Positions 1 to 8,476 of a DNA stretch of 64,000 nt are shown piece by piece; within the stretch, counting starts at the first letter, position 1, and each line of letters opens with the position of its first letter. The DNA is from Chryseobacterium sp. 52 (lineage in GTDB: Bacteria > Bacteroidota > Bacteroidia > Flavobacteriales > Weeksellaceae): positions 4,754,001 through 4,818,000 of the forward strand of contig NZ_PEEX01000001.1 in the NCBI RefSeq assembly GCF_002754245.1. The letters run 5' to 3'. Below the pieces are notes generated by a model that made no database searches, was not told the origin of the DNA, and saw only the letters and a list, made by a program, of their open reading frames with translations. The position numbers and the translations under genes are program-made.

Positions 1-1662
1 ACTCCAATAGTTATATTTATTTCCTAAAACACTCATATTATCATCTGCTGTAGTTGTCGCAAAACTATGGGTGCCATCAGTAGTCAACCCTGAATTATTC
101 AAATTGGCAGTTGTGGTATTTACCGAATATCCTTTGTAGAAATCACGGCTGTAACGAAGTCCTGCATTCACACTCAAATTATCTGTAATGTTATAATCTA
201 AATTAGCATAAAGATCATTCAAACTTCCCTGAACCTGAGAATCTCTCAACAGGAAAGACATATCTGTAACTCCGTTATACGTTTTGGAATATCCTGTAGA
301 ATTTGGACTAAGAGAAGTATCTACTAAATTAAGAAGTTCCGGTTTGTCTGTTGCCGTTGCCAAAATATTACTCCAGTTCCAGTACTGATGAGATTTCCAG
401 TTTGATTTATAGAAACCGGCAGTTACATTTCCTTTGTCAAATTTATAATTTAACTGCAGATCATTCACAAAATTATTCATCTGCTTATCTATCGCCCAGA
501 ATCCTAATTCCTGAACAAAAGCCGGATTTACAAGCGCGCCGTTACTTACCAGGGAATATTGGTAATTGTTTCCTGTAATCCCGTTGTCGTTTGCAAATTT
601 ACCCGCTGTAGCAGGACCTCCTGCAGGGAAAATCCCTGTGTAATTCATATTGATATTGGTATACCTTGTTTTGTTTAAAACAGAGAAGTTATTTCCAAGA
701 TCATATTTAAATTCAGCCCCTAAAACATCAACTTTCGGATGAATTCCATCTTCCAGATTTCTGCTGAAAAAACCGCCTCCCGCCTGAGGAATATTTAACT
801 GGCTGATGGTTCTGTAGCTGTACGTTCCATAATTAGCATCAAACCCGGGAAACTCTTTTAAATCATTTCCGTTTTGAGTTAAAGGAATTGGGAGATAAAA
901 GGTATTTCTATCATCCAGTTTTTTATAATACACCTTAGCATAGCCTTTATCAAAGACATATTTAAGATTCATTCTGATCTGTCCGCCATTGTTGGCTCTG
1001 AAGCCTGTCTTTCTGATTCCATTATCCGTTCTGTAGAACCCACCGACATTAAAGAAAAGTTTATCCTGAACCAATGCACCACCTACATTCACATCTGTAC
1101 GCATCAATCCATATGTACTGGTTTCCAGCTTAGCAGTTCCTTTAAAATCATTACTTCCTTCTTTGGTAATAAAGTTGATAAGACCACCGGGAGAATTGGT
1201 TGCATAAATAGATCCTGAGCCTCCTCTTAATGCCTCTAACCGGCTTACAGAATTATCTACACGGAAAAAATTATCTGCATTCGCAAACTGAAGTGCTCCG
1301 TCTTCAAAAACGGGTAATCCGTCTTCCTGAACCTGCACAAATTCATAAGCTCCAGCAGAAGGAATTCCTCTTGCAAAAAGGTTGTTTCCTACCTCACCTC
1401 CTGAAGTTTCCACGGCAAATCCCGGAACTCTCTGTAACAGAGCTGCAGCACTGATAGGGTTTTGTTTCTGGATCTCTTTTGCCGTAAAAGTAGAAATGGC
1501 CGTACTGGATTCTATTTTCTTTTTCGGACCTGAGCTTCCGGTAATAACGATCTGATCTATTGAGGATGTCTTAACGGAATCCTGTGGAGTTTCCTGGGCA
1601 TACGCATTATTGAAATACAGCGTAGCCGTTGCAGCCATTAAAAATATCGATCTTTTTTTCAT
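1..1662 (-). CDS. TonB-dependent outer-membrane receptor (3' part outside the window)
   Basis: About 554 N-terminal residues are visible and the frame is open to the window edge. A signal peptide (residues 1 to about 22, ending NNAYA) is followed by a plug domain with typical phrases such as LLQRVPGF, LEALRGGSGSIYATNSPGG and INFITKEGS, then the start of the beta-barrel. No N-terminal carboxypeptidase-like regulatory domain is present, so this is not a classic SusC. The ATG lies 22 nt downstream of the trehalase stop on the same strand, which suggests one operon with the MFS and trehalase genes and a sugar substrate, perhaps trehalose or a glucoside. The substrate is inferred from context only; an iron or vitamin substrate cannot be excluded. 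Confidence 0.9.
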   Translation of the reverse strand, partial: MKKRSIFLMAATATLYFNNAYAQETPQDSVKTSSIDQIVITGSSGPKKKIESSTAISTFTAKEIQKQNPISAAALLQRVPGFAVETSGGEVGNNLFARGIPSAGAYEFVQVQEDGLPVFEDGALQFANADNFFRVDNSVSRLEALRGGSGSIYATNSPGGLINFITKEGSNDFKGTAKLETSTYGLMRTDVNVGGALVQDKLFFNVGGFYRTDNGIRKTGFRANNGGQIRMNLKYVFDKGYAKVYYKKLDDRNTFYLPIPLTQNGNDLKEFPGFDANYGTYSYRTISQLNIPQAGGGFFSRNLEDGIHPKVDVLGAEFKYDLGNNFSVLNKTRYTNINMNYTGIFPAGGPATAGKFANDNGITGNNYQYSLVSNGALVNPAFVQELGFWAIDKQMNNFVNDLQLNYKFDKGNVTAGFYKSNWKSHQYWNWSNILATATDKPELLNLVDTSLSPNSTGYSKTYNGVTDMSFLLRDSQVQGSLNDLYANLDYNITDNLSVNAGLRYSRDFYKGYSVNTTTANLNNSGLTTDGTHSFATTTADDNMSVLGNKYNYWS

Positions 1663-1684
1663 AGCACATGATTTTTTTATAGAG

Positions 1685-3172
1685 TTAGTTTTGTTTTAAT
1701 TTGAGATAGACCCCGTTTGTCCATCCGAATCCATCCTGATTCGGGTATTCTCCTCCTCCTGCAATTGTTTCAGTGTCTAGTGCGTTATATTTTTCCATTA
1801 ATTTTCCGGTGTTGCTGTATACCCTTTCCACATTCTTACACCAGTTATTTTTGATTTCTTCAGCCAGTTCATCGAAGCCATAGTTTTTCATTGCTTTAAA
1901 ACCCAGCCACTGATAGGGAGCCCACGCATTTGGAAGATCCCACTGCTGACCGGTTTTTTTTGTGGTGGTTACAAGACCTCCCTGATACAGAAACTTTTCG
2001 GCTATATTTTTAGCTACAGATTCTGCCTGTTGGCTGTCTGCCAGTCCAAGAAATAAAGGGTAAAGAGCAGCAATGTGTTCAGACGGTGTGTTTTTGTGTT
2101 TTTTTAAGTGATAATCTTTATAAAATTCAGTCTTTTCATCCCAAAAATATGTGTTGATCATCTGTCTGCGTACTGCTGCTCTTTGAGTAAAATAATTTTC
2201 TTTCTCTGTCAGATTCAGAAGGGCTGAAGATTTGGCTAAAGTTTTCTCCAGATGCCACAAAAGGCTGTTGAGATCTACTTCTGCAATATTCAGTGTTTCT
2301 ATCGTCTGTATATGTTCACCGTCTGCAAACCATCTGCTGGAAAAATCCCAGCCGGATTCGCAGGCGCTTCTTATGTTTCGGTAAAACTCCTGTCCTTCTG
2401 CATTTTCACTGTCTTCAATATCGATCAGGTAACTTTCAGGACGTGGTGCATTGTCTGCATCATAATAACGGTTCAACATATCTCCGTTTTTCGTTTTCAC
2501 CACTCTTTTTACACAGGTATCATTATCCAGCCACTCTTCTCCATTCATCCAGAAAGCATATTCCTTCTCTAAAGTATCATAATATTGGGTATATATTTTT
2601 TCATCCTGAGTGGTTTCAAAAAGAAGATCCAGCATCAGTGAAAAGTATGGTGGCTGTGAACGGCTCAGGAAATGGGTTCTGCTCGCATTCGGAACAAAGC
2701 CTACATTCTGAATTAAATAGGAACAGTTTTCCACAATGTTTTCCATCATGTCTACTCTTCCGGAAACCTGTAATCCAAGCATAATAAAATAGCTGTCCCA
2801 ATAGAAAAACTCATTAAAACGGCCTCCCGGTACAATATAAGGCTTCGGAAGTTTCAGAAGTGTTCCTTTTTCTTCATAAGCAGTACGGGTAAGCTCATCC
2901 CAAAGCTTTTCGATATGCTGTTCAATGGGAAGCTGGCCTTCTCTGTGGATTGAAATTTTCGCTCCCAGAAAGTCAAAATTTGCCATCACAAAATCTTTCA
3001 GATCGAAACCTTCCTTCCCTTTTGCTTTTTCATATTCCGCATTGATCTCCGAAACAGGAAACATGGGAACGGCATCCGTCATCATCTTCTGGTCTTCAAA
3101 AACCTCCGCTCTTTGCACGTCATCAAAAAGAGCCTGAATTTCGTTGATGTAAAGCTGTTTATTCATTATCAT
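1685..3172 (-). CDS. treF: Trehalase, glycoside hydrolase family 37
   Basis: Hydrolyses trehalose to two glucose molecules. Both family signatures are readable: PGGRFNEFFYWDSY at about residues 115-128 and QQWDLPNAWAPYQW near residue 410, plus the glycine-rich IAGGGEYPNQDGFGW near the C terminus. At 495 residues it is of normal size. There is no signal peptide, so the enzyme should be cytoplasmic (TreF-like), which requires import of intact trehalose. The start codon overlaps the MFS stop by 4 nt (ATGA), so the two genes are probably translationally coupled; an in-frame ATG two codons downstream is an alternative start. The TonB receptor follows after 22 nt. Confidence 0.93.
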   Translation of the reverse strand: MIMNKQLYINEIQALFDDVQRAEVFEDQKMMTDAVPMFPVSEINAEYEKAKGKEGFDLKDFVMANFDFLGAKISIHREGQLPIEQHIEKLWDELTRTAYEEKGTLLKLPKPYIVPGGRFNEFFYWDSYFIMLGLQVSGRVDMMENIVENCSYLIQNVGFVPNASRTHFLSRSQPPYFSLMLDLLFETTQDEKIYTQYYDTLEKEYAFWMNGEEWLDNDTCVKRVVKTKNGDMLNRYYDADNAPRPESYLIDIEDSENAEGQEFYRNIRSACESGWDFSSRWFADGEHIQTIETLNIAEVDLNSLLWHLEKTLAKSSALLNLTEKENYFTQRAAVRRQMINTYFWDEKTEFYKDYHLKKHKNTPSEHIAALYPLFLGLADSQQAESVAKNIAEKFLYQGGLVTTTKKTGQQWDLPNAWAPYQWLGFKAMKNYGFDELAEEIKNNWCKNVERVYSNTGKLMEKYNALDTETIAGGGEYPNQDGFGWTNGVYLKLKQN

Positions 3173-4407
3173 TTCTTAGGATTTATTTTTAATTTATTCA
3201 TAAAAATGGCCGAAACAATCAGCAGTGAAAGCGGTATCAGCGAAAGATAAAACGCCTGTTGCCCACTGAATTCCTGAAAGACAAAACCTGTGATCATAGA
3301 ACCTATCGTCCCTCCAATTGCAGAAAAAACAACGATGAGCCCGGACATTGCACTATGCAAATATTTGGGGATGGATGCCAGAATTACAGAATTGATACTT
3401 GGATAAATCGGTGCCAGCAAACCTCCCATCAGAGGAAATAAATACACCACAAGAGGCGCATTAAACCAGCCTGTTCCTTCATCAATCTGAATATTGTGAG
3501 TTAATGGTAAAACCAAAATAATACTTATTGCAAAACCAATTACACAGAAAGAAACCACATAAATCCAGCTGAATTTCTTAGAGAAAAAGCCCGATAAAAA
3601 TCTCCCCAGCGCAAAAGCTCCGGCTAAAACCGCTCCGGCCTGGATACTCATGGAAGTCGGGAGCTTTAAAATTTCTTTATAAAAAGTAGGAGTCCAGGTC
3701 TGAAAACTCTGTTCAACCAATACAAAAAGGAAAGCACATAAAAGAAAGAACAGTACTTTTTTATAACTGAATAAACTGATGCTGTTTCTAAGGTCGCCCA
3801 AAAGATCTGTCTTAGTACTTTTCGCTTCCTTTTCATCAAGTCGAGAAAAGAGCAGGAACAAAAATGAGAGTGTTGAAATTATTCCCAAGACCCAATACAC
3901 ATTCATCCATTGGGTGGATTTGGGATTGTGGTCATCAATGAATAAACTGAAAAGTACATTTCCGGCCAATACTCCAATCATGAAAAATCCTTCCAGAAAC
4001 CCCATAAAACTGGCGTGTTCTTTATCTGTATCTGTGACAAGACCAATGGAAGTGAAAACAGAGATTTTTATTAAAGCAAAAGAGATTCCCACAACGGTAA
4101 ACAGTAATTTGAAAAACCAGAAATCATTTGCAAAAGGCATTACAAAACACATACAGCTCACCAGGAAAAGGGCAATAAGCATGGATTTTTTGATCCCGAT
4201 TTTTGGAAGAAATGATGCCAGAATAAACGAACATATTGCAATCGGAAGATCCTTAAACCCTTCAAGAATACTTGCCGAAGATTTCGTGATTCCGAAGTTC
4301 TGCTGTACCTGCAGAATAACTGTTCCCACGGAATTCAAAAGAATCGCGAAAACAAAATAATTTAAAAACAATACAGCTTTGATGTTGAAATTTTTCATGG
4401 AGATCAT
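3169..4407 (-). CDS. MFS transporter, probable sugar importer
   Basis: A 412-residue polytopic inner-membrane protein with about 12 hydrophobic segments and a charged central loop (around residues 185-205), the usual Major Facilitator layout. It is the first gene of a leftward operon with a cytoplasmic trehalase (4-nt stop/start overlap) and a TonB receptor, and a divergent AraC-type regulator sits 114 nt upstream. The context suggests that it brings trehalose or a related disaccharide across the inner membrane after TonB-dependent passage through the outer membrane. The substrate is inferred. A second ATG three codons downstream (4398) could be the true start. Confidence 0.85.
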   Translation of the reverse strand: MISMKNFNIKAVLFLNYFVFAILLNSVGTVILQVQQNFGITKSSASILEGFKDLPIAICSFILASFLPKIGIKKSMLIALFLVSCMCFVMPFANDFWFFKLLFTVVGISFALIKISVFTSIGLVTDTDKEHASFMGFLEGFFMIGVLAGNVLFSLFIDDHNPKSTQWMNVYWVLGIISTLSFLFLLFSRLDEKEAKSTKTDLLGDLRNSISLFSYKKVLFFLLCAFLFVLVEQSFQTWTPTFYKEILKLPTSMSIQAGAVLAGAFALGRFLSGFFSKKFSWIYVVSFCVIGFAISIILVLPLTHNIQIDEGTGWFNAPLVVYLFPLMGGLLAPIYPSINSVILASIPKYLHSAMSGLIVVFSAIGGTIGSMITGFVFQEFSGQQAFYLSLIPLSLLIVSAIFMNKLKINPKK

Positions 4408-4467
4408 TTCTTGTCGGCTAAGATAGAAGCATTTCGCTTAACATTAATTTAACACAATAAATGAATA

Positions 4468-4499
4468 TTTGAACTATATTAATATAATTAGTATTTTTA
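4468..4499 (+). promoter_or_regulatory. Candidate promoter of the AraC-family regulator
   Basis: TTTG (4468-4471), a 20-nt spacer and TATTTTTA (4492-4499) resemble the Bacteroidota promoter TTTG/TAnnTTTG with one mismatch. It lies 22 nt upstream of the regulator ATG, in the intergenic region shared with the divergent MFS gene. Confidence 0.4.
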
Positions 4500-4521
4500 T
4501 TGAATAAATACGATTAATCAG

Positions 4522-5385
4522 ATGAAAGTTAGTTTTGAAAGAATTATCCCCAGTGAAAAAAGCTCCTTCCGCACCCTGCACAACAATTCGCCGATCTGCG
4601 AATTCAAATGGCAGTATCATTACCATCCCGAAATTGAATTGGTATGCGTGATCTCCGGGAACGGAACCCGACACGTTGGCTATCATAAAAGCAATTATAC
4701 AAATGGCGATCTGGTCCTGATTGGGTCTAATATTCCGCATTCGGGGTTTGGACTTAACTCTACTGATCCCCATGAGGAGATTGTCCTTCAGTTCAGGGAA
4801 GAAATCCTTCAGTTTCCCCAACAGGAAATAGAAGCCAGATCTATTAAAGATCTGCTGGAACTTTCAAAATATGGAATTCATTTTCATCATAAGATCAAAA
4901 AAATGATGCTTCCGAAGCTGAAACTCATGCTGGAATCGGAAGGTTACAAAAGATATCTGCTTCTGCTGGAAATATTGTTTGAACTTTCAAAATGTAAAGA
5001 TTATGATCTTCTGAACAAGGAAATTATGCCATACACCATTATTTCAAAGAATAAAACGAGGCTGGAGAATATCTTCACCTACGTGGAACATCACTATGAT
5101 AAGGAAATCAATATTGAAGATGTTGCAAAGCTGGCCAATCTTACACTTCCGGCTTTCTGTAATTTTTTTAAAAAGGCTACACAAATTACTTTTACGGAAT
5201 TTGTCAACCGATACCGTATCAATAAAGCCTGTCTGCTGATGGCCCAGGATAAAAGCATTTCAGAATGCAGTTACAGCTGTGGATTTAATAATGTGACTTA
5301 CTTTAACCGGATGTTTAAAAAGTATACGGAGAAAACACCTTCTGAGTTTATTAAGAATTATTCTCATAATAAGGTGAATGTGTAA
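4522..5385 (+). CDS. AraC-family transcriptional regulator with N-terminal cupin sensor
   Basis: The N-terminal part (about residues 15-90) has the cupin sugar-sensing fold signature: HYHPEIELVCV, GNGTRHVGYH, and a GDLVLIGSNIPH segment. The C-terminal 100 residues form the two AraC helix-turn-helix motifs (IEDVAKLANLTLPAFCNFFKK and SISECSYSCGFNNVTYFNRMFKK), ending in TPSEF. The length of 287 is normal for this type. It is divergent from the MFS-trehalase-TonB receptor operon, so it is the obvious candidate regulator of that operon, binding in the 4408-4521 gap. The inducer is inferred to be the transported sugar. Confidence 0.9.
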   Translation: MKVSFERIIPSEKSSFRTLHNNSPICEFKWQYHYHPEIELVCVISGNGTRHVGYHKSNYTNGDLVLIGSNIPHSGFGLNSTDPHEEIVLQFREEILQFPQQEIEARSIKDLLELSKYGIHFHHKIKKMMLPKLKLMLESEGYKRYLLLLEILFELSKCKDYDLLNKEIMPYTIISKNKTRLENIFTYVEHHYDKEINIEDVAKLANLTLPAFCNFFKKATQITFTEFVNRYRINKACLLMAQDKSISECSYSCGFNNVTYFNRMFKKYTEKTPSEFIKNYSHNKVNV

Positions 5386-5423
5386 TTGCTGAGGTTCGAA
5401 TCCTTCTGCAATCATTAAGCAGA

Positions 5424-5523
5424 TGCTTCGACTCTGCTCAGCATGACATCTCTAATGCAGAATGTTTTAACGTGAAAAAAATACAGTCAATTTATAACTG
5501 TCATGCTGAGCGAAGTCGAAGCA
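5424..5523. repeat. Dispersed inverted-repeat element, copy 1
   Basis: Two 25-nt arms, 5424-5448 and 5499-5523, are reverse complements with two mismatches and enclose a 50-nt spacer. The core TCATGCTGAGC followed by a GTCGAAGC end recurs in a second element at 56670-56749. The element sits between the 3' ends of the converging AraC and redoxin genes, a typical place for a REP-like intergenic palindrome. Confidence 0.75.
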
Positions 5524-5536
5524 TATTTATTTCATA

Positions 5537-5566
5537 TAAAAAGCTGCTCTTAAAAAAGAACAGCCT
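5537..5566 (-). terminator. Intrinsic terminator of the redoxin gene
   Basis: GCTGCTCTT (5543-5551) pairs with AAGAACAGC (5556-5564) with one G-U pair. On the minus strand it is followed by a short T run. It lies 43 nt past the redoxin stop. Confidence 0.6.
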
Positions 5567-5608
5567 TATATATGTGTAACGGACAAAAACTATTAGTTCT
5601 TACCTCTA

Positions 5609-6163
5609 TTACTTCCATTTAATATTACATCCCATACTCGGTCTTTGAATTTCCTCCTGTGGTTCACCCAACAAAAGATTTTCAAAAGCAATGATCAGAT
5701 CTTCTCCGGTTACATCTTTGTTGTTCCCCGGTCTTGAATCATCCATTTGACCTCTATAAACAAGGTCTAATTTATCATCGAAGAAATAGAAATCCGGTGT
5801 GCATGCTGCATCGTAAGCTTTTGCTACAGCCTGACTTTCGTCGTACAGATATGGGAAATCAAAGTTTCTTTCGATCTGGAATTCTATCATTTTCTCCGGA
5901 GCATCAGCCGGATATTTTTCTACATTATTGGCATTGATCGCAATGAATTCAATCCCTTTGTCATTATAATCTTCATACAATTCGTTGATCTTATCGATCA
6001 CGTGAAGAACAAACGGACAATGGTTGCACATAAAGATCACCAGTGTTCCTTTCTCACCTTTCAGATCGTCCAGAGATTGGATTTCATTCGTTTTTGAAGG
6101 GTTCGGAAGCTCGAAAAACGGAGCTTTAGTTCCTAGAGCCAGCATATTTGAGGGAGTATTCAT
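5609..6163 (-). CDS. Thioredoxin-fold redoxin (AhpC/TSA-like)
   Basis: A 184-residue protein with a thioredoxin/peroxiredoxin-like fold: LGTKAPFFELPNP near the start, then GTLVIFMCNHCPFV with a CNHC pair in the place of the usual CxxC active site, and a cis-proline region at AACTPDFYFFD. Related proteins are annotated as thioredoxin-family or peroxiredoxin-like. It has no signal peptide and is probably cytoplasmic. The frame extends upstream to a TTG at 6187, but the ATG at 6163, preceded by AAAGGAT, gives the better N terminus (MNTPSNMLALG). It is divergent from the tetR gene. Its substrate is unknown. Confidence 0.85.
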   Translation of the reverse strand: MNTPSNMLALGTKAPFFELPNPSKTNEIQSLDDLKGEKGTLVIFMCNHCPFVLHVIDKINELYEDYNDKGIEFIAINANNVEKYPADAPEKMIEFQIERNFDFPYLYDESQAVAKAYDAACTPDFYFFDDKLDLVYRGQMDDSRPGNNKDVTGEDLIIAFENLLLGEPQEEIQRPSMGCNIKWK

Positions 6164-6261
6164 ATCCTTTATTTTCTTTATTCGCAAAGATAAAGTTTCT
6201 TTTAATATAAGCCAATCTGCGAATTTATAAACTTGCGTTAAATGTTAATTATCAATTATTA

Positions 6262-6294
6262 TTTGGAAGATATGTATAAAAGTTTGTAGTTTTG
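6262..6294 (+). promoter_or_regulatory. Promoter of the TetR-family gene
   Basis: TTTG (6262-6265), a 21-nt spacer and TAGTTTTG (6287-6294) match the Bacteroidota promoter pattern. The TetR-type palindrome follows immediately, across the expected transcription start, which suggests autorepression. Confidence 0.65.
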
Positions 6295-6307
6295 CTAACA
6301 CTGTTAG
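6295..6307. promoter_or_regulatory. TetR operator, site 1
   Basis: CTAACACTGTTAG is a near-perfect 13-nt palindrome between the tetR -7 box and its ATG. The same core, TAACAC(C/T)GTTA, appears three more times upstream of the efflux operon. Confidence 0.75.
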
Positions 6308-6319
6308 TAAATAAATATC

Positions 6320-6916
6320 ATGGGCCTACATGAACGTCGTCAAAGAGAGAAAGAATCCATCCGTGCAAATATTTTGCAGGCGGCTTTCGGTTTGGCTAAA
6401 ACAGAAGGCTGGGCATCACTTTCGATGCGTAAAATTGCAGATGCCATTGAATACAGTGCTCCTGTAGTTTATGATTATTTTGAAAACAAGGAAGCCATTT
6501 TGTATGAAATTTCCATCAACGGTTTTCATTGTCTTCATATAGAATTATTAAAAGCACAGCAAAAATTTGAAACTCCCGAAGAGCAGCTTACTGCCATAGT
6601 AGATGCTTACTGGGATTTTGCTTTTAAAAATAAAGAATACTATCAGCTGATGTTTGGTTTGGGAATGCAATGTAGTGGTAAAGGACAGATGAAAGAAGAA
6701 TTTTCATCATTCCAGGATCTGATCTACGAATGTACTTTCAACATTATTAAGAAAAACGGTTCTAACCCGGATAATGCCTGTCATATGTCTCATGCTCTAT
6801 TTTCGGCAGTGCACGGTTTGATCTCCATTATGATGATGAGAAATACGGATATTCCTTCTACGATGAACAAAACGACTTTGGACGAAACAGTTTCTGCTTT
6901 TGTTAAGTCTTTGTAA
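6320..6916 (+). CDS. TetR-family repressor of the adjacent RND efflux operon
   Basis: A 198-residue TetR regulator. The N-terminal DNA-binding domain is clear: ILQAAFGLAKTEGWASLSMRKIADA followed by VVYDYFENKEAILYEI (about residues 15-70). The C-terminal ligand domain resembles the TetR_C/WHG type. It is upstream of and co-oriented with an RND efflux operon. Four copies of one palindrome occur, one just before its own ATG and three in the 6917-7275 gap, so it probably represses itself and the pump until a pump substrate releases it. The inducer is unknown. Confidence 0.9.
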   Translation: MGLHERRQREKESIRANILQAAFGLAKTEGWASLSMRKIADAIEYSAPVVYDYFENKEAILYEISINGFHCLHIELLKAQQKFETPEEQLTAIVDAYWDFAFKNKEYYQLMFGLGMQCSGKGQMKEEFSSFQDLIYECTFNIIKKNGSNPDNACHMSHALFSAVHGLISIMMMRNTDIPSTMNKTTLDETVSAFVKSL

Positions 6917-6917
6917 T

Positions 6918-6959
6918 TTTTTTTTGAACTAAAAATTAACACCGTTAGGAAAAATAACA
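6918..6959. repeat. 42-nt direct repeat of the efflux control region, copy A
   Basis: A T run, then TGAACTAA, an A/T-rich bit and TTAACACCGTTAGGAAAAAT. Identical to 7171-7212 apart from one base. Each copy carries one TetR operator, so the block appears to be a duplicated regulatory module. Confidence 0.8.
6936..6948. promoter_or_regulatory. TetR operator, site 2
   Basis: TTAACACCGTTAG, same core palindrome as site 1, inside direct-repeat copy A, 20 nt past the tetR stop. Confidence 0.7.
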
Positions 6960-7049
6960 TCATATTTAAGTAAAATATTCAGTTAAAAAACTAAAAAACA
7001 GCGATGGAAACTATTATTTTAAAATTACAGGAAGTTTTTACCATTAAGC

Positions 7050-7062
7050 TTAACACTGTTAG
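7050..7062. promoter_or_regulatory. TetR operator, site 3
   Basis: TTAACACTGTTAG, same core as the other sites, between the two direct-repeat copies. Apart from the operators and repeats, the 359-nt gap 6917-7275 shows no gene that I can support. Confidence 0.7.
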
Positions 7063-7170
7063 ATAAATTAACACATAATTAATACACCTCATTATATATA
7101 AATCAACATTAAAAAAACGGACAGCTATTATGAAAATGACGATCTGACTCCTTGATTAAAAATTCTGAAA

Positions 7171-7212
7171 TTTTTTTTGAACTAAATATTAACACCGTTA
7201 GGAAAAATAACA
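7171..7212. repeat. 42-nt direct repeat of the efflux control region, copy B
   Basis: 41 of 42 bases equal copy A (6918-6959). It ends 63 nt before the efflux adaptor ATG and contains operator site 4. A TTTG inside the T run (7176-7179) could act as the -33 element, with the operator then filling the spacer. Confidence 0.8.
7189..7201. promoter_or_regulatory. TetR operator, site 4
   Basis: TTAACACCGTTAG, closest site to the efflux operon, 74 nt upstream of its first ATG. Confidence 0.7.
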
Positions 7213-7275
7213 GAAATTATTTAAAAGAACACTATTACTTAAATCTAACACTTCATTAAAAAAATTAAACCAACA

Positions 7276-8436
7276 ATGAAAATACCTGGAAAAATAAGGT
7301 TTATCGTACTTATATCAAGTATTATCCTTTTGCAGAACTGTACCCAAGCAGCAGAAGGTTCCAATGCAGCGCCGCCCGCTCCGGAACTTCCGGTTTATAC
7401 CGTGATCACATCTCCAGCAACAACATATCAGGAATTCCCTACCGCACTGGAAGGTAAAAACAATGTAGAGATCAGATCTCAGGTAGACGGATATCTGGAC
7501 AGAATCTATGTGGAGGAAGGTTCTTACGTAAGAGCCGGACAGCCATTATTTAAAATAGATTCAAGAGCATATGGCGAACAGGTGAATATGGCACAGGCCA
7601 ATCTTCAGGCCGCCAATGCCAATATTGAAAAGGCTAAAGTGGAAGTTGACAGACTTCAACCGTTAGTAGCAGCAAAAGTTGTTTCTGACGTGCAGCTTAA
7701 AACAGCAAAAGCCAATTATGCAGCCGCTGTTGCTGCATCCTCACAGGCCAGAGCTTCTGTAGGAAATGCTAGGATTAATGTAGGATTTACAACTATTACA
7801 GCACCGGTAAGCGGATATATTGGAAGAATTCCTTACAAAAAAGGAAGCCTGATCTCAAGAACAGATCCTAATCCGTTGACTCTATTATCAGACATCAGCG
7901 AAATTTATGCATACTTCTCTCTGAGTGAACTGGATTTTATCGCGTTTCAGAATAAATATCCGGGAGCCAGCTTAGAAGAAAAGCTAAAGAATATGCCCAT
8001 GGTAGATCTGGTAATTGCTGACAACAGTACCTATCCTGAAAAAGGAAAAATGAGCATTGTAGACGGACAGTTTGATAAAACAACCGGAGCCATCAGTGTA
8101 CGTGCTGTATTCCCAAATACACAGGGAACTTTGAGAACAGGAAATACAGGAAGAGTGCGTATGCCTCAGATGATATCTAATGCATTGGTTATTCCACAGG
8201 AATCTACTTTTGAAATTCAGGACAAAACCTATGTGTATATCTTAGGAAAAGACCAGAAAGTCACCAGCAAACCCGTGAAGATCTCAGGAAAAACTGAAAG
8301 CTATTACTTTATTTCTGAAGGACTTTCTCCGGGAGAAAAAATCATATACACTGGAATCGGAAGCTTAAAAGACGGCGTTTCTATTAAGCCGAAAATGATT
8401 TCATCCGACAGCTTATTAAAAGCTAAACCTTTGTAA
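7276..8436 (+). CDS. RND efflux periplasmic adaptor (membrane fusion lipoprotein)
   Basis: A 386-residue AcrA/MexA-type adaptor that links the inner-membrane pump to the outer-membrane channel. The signal peptide ends in a lipobox (ILLQNC, Cys22), so it should be a lipoprotein. Then come a barrel-sandwich half (NNVEIRSQVDGYLDRIYVEE), a helical hairpin (about residues 105-165), the second lipoyl half (ITAPVSGYIGRI), and the beta-barrel and membrane-proximal domains. It is first of three co-oriented pump genes; the permease begins 40 nt downstream. Expression is probably controlled by the TetR sites upstream. Confidence 0.93.
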   Translation: MKIPGKIRFIVLISSIILLQNCTQAAEGSNAAPPAPELPVYTVITSPATTYQEFPTALEGKNNVEIRSQVDGYLDRIYVEEGSYVRAGQPLFKIDSRAYGEQVNMAQANLQAANANIEKAKVEVDRLQPLVAAKVVSDVQLKTAKANYAAAVAASSQARASVGNARINVGFTTITAPVSGYIGRIPYKKGSLISRTDPNPLTLLSDISEIYAYFSLSELDFIAFQNKYPGASLEEKLKNMPMVDLVIADNSTYPEKGKMSIVDGQFDKTTGAISVRAVFPNTQGTLRTGNTGRVRMPQMISNALVIPQESTFEIQDKTYVYILGKDQKVTSKPVKISGKTESYYFISEGLSPGEKIIYTGIGSLKDGVSIKPKMISSDSLLKAKPL

Positions 8437-8476
8437 TCTATTCCGAATACAGAAGACTTAAAAAAATAAACTTCTT

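Noticed and set aside
2293..2784. A 163-codon frame on the opposite strand of the trehalase gene
   Set aside because: Lies wholly inside a well-supported gene; cysteine- and histidine-rich composition typical of a shadow frame.
5388..5412. GAGGTTCGAATCCTT resembles the T arm of a tRNA, possibly an attachment-site remnant
   Set aside because: No acceptor, D or anticodon arm is present, and no integrase or direct repeat is near.
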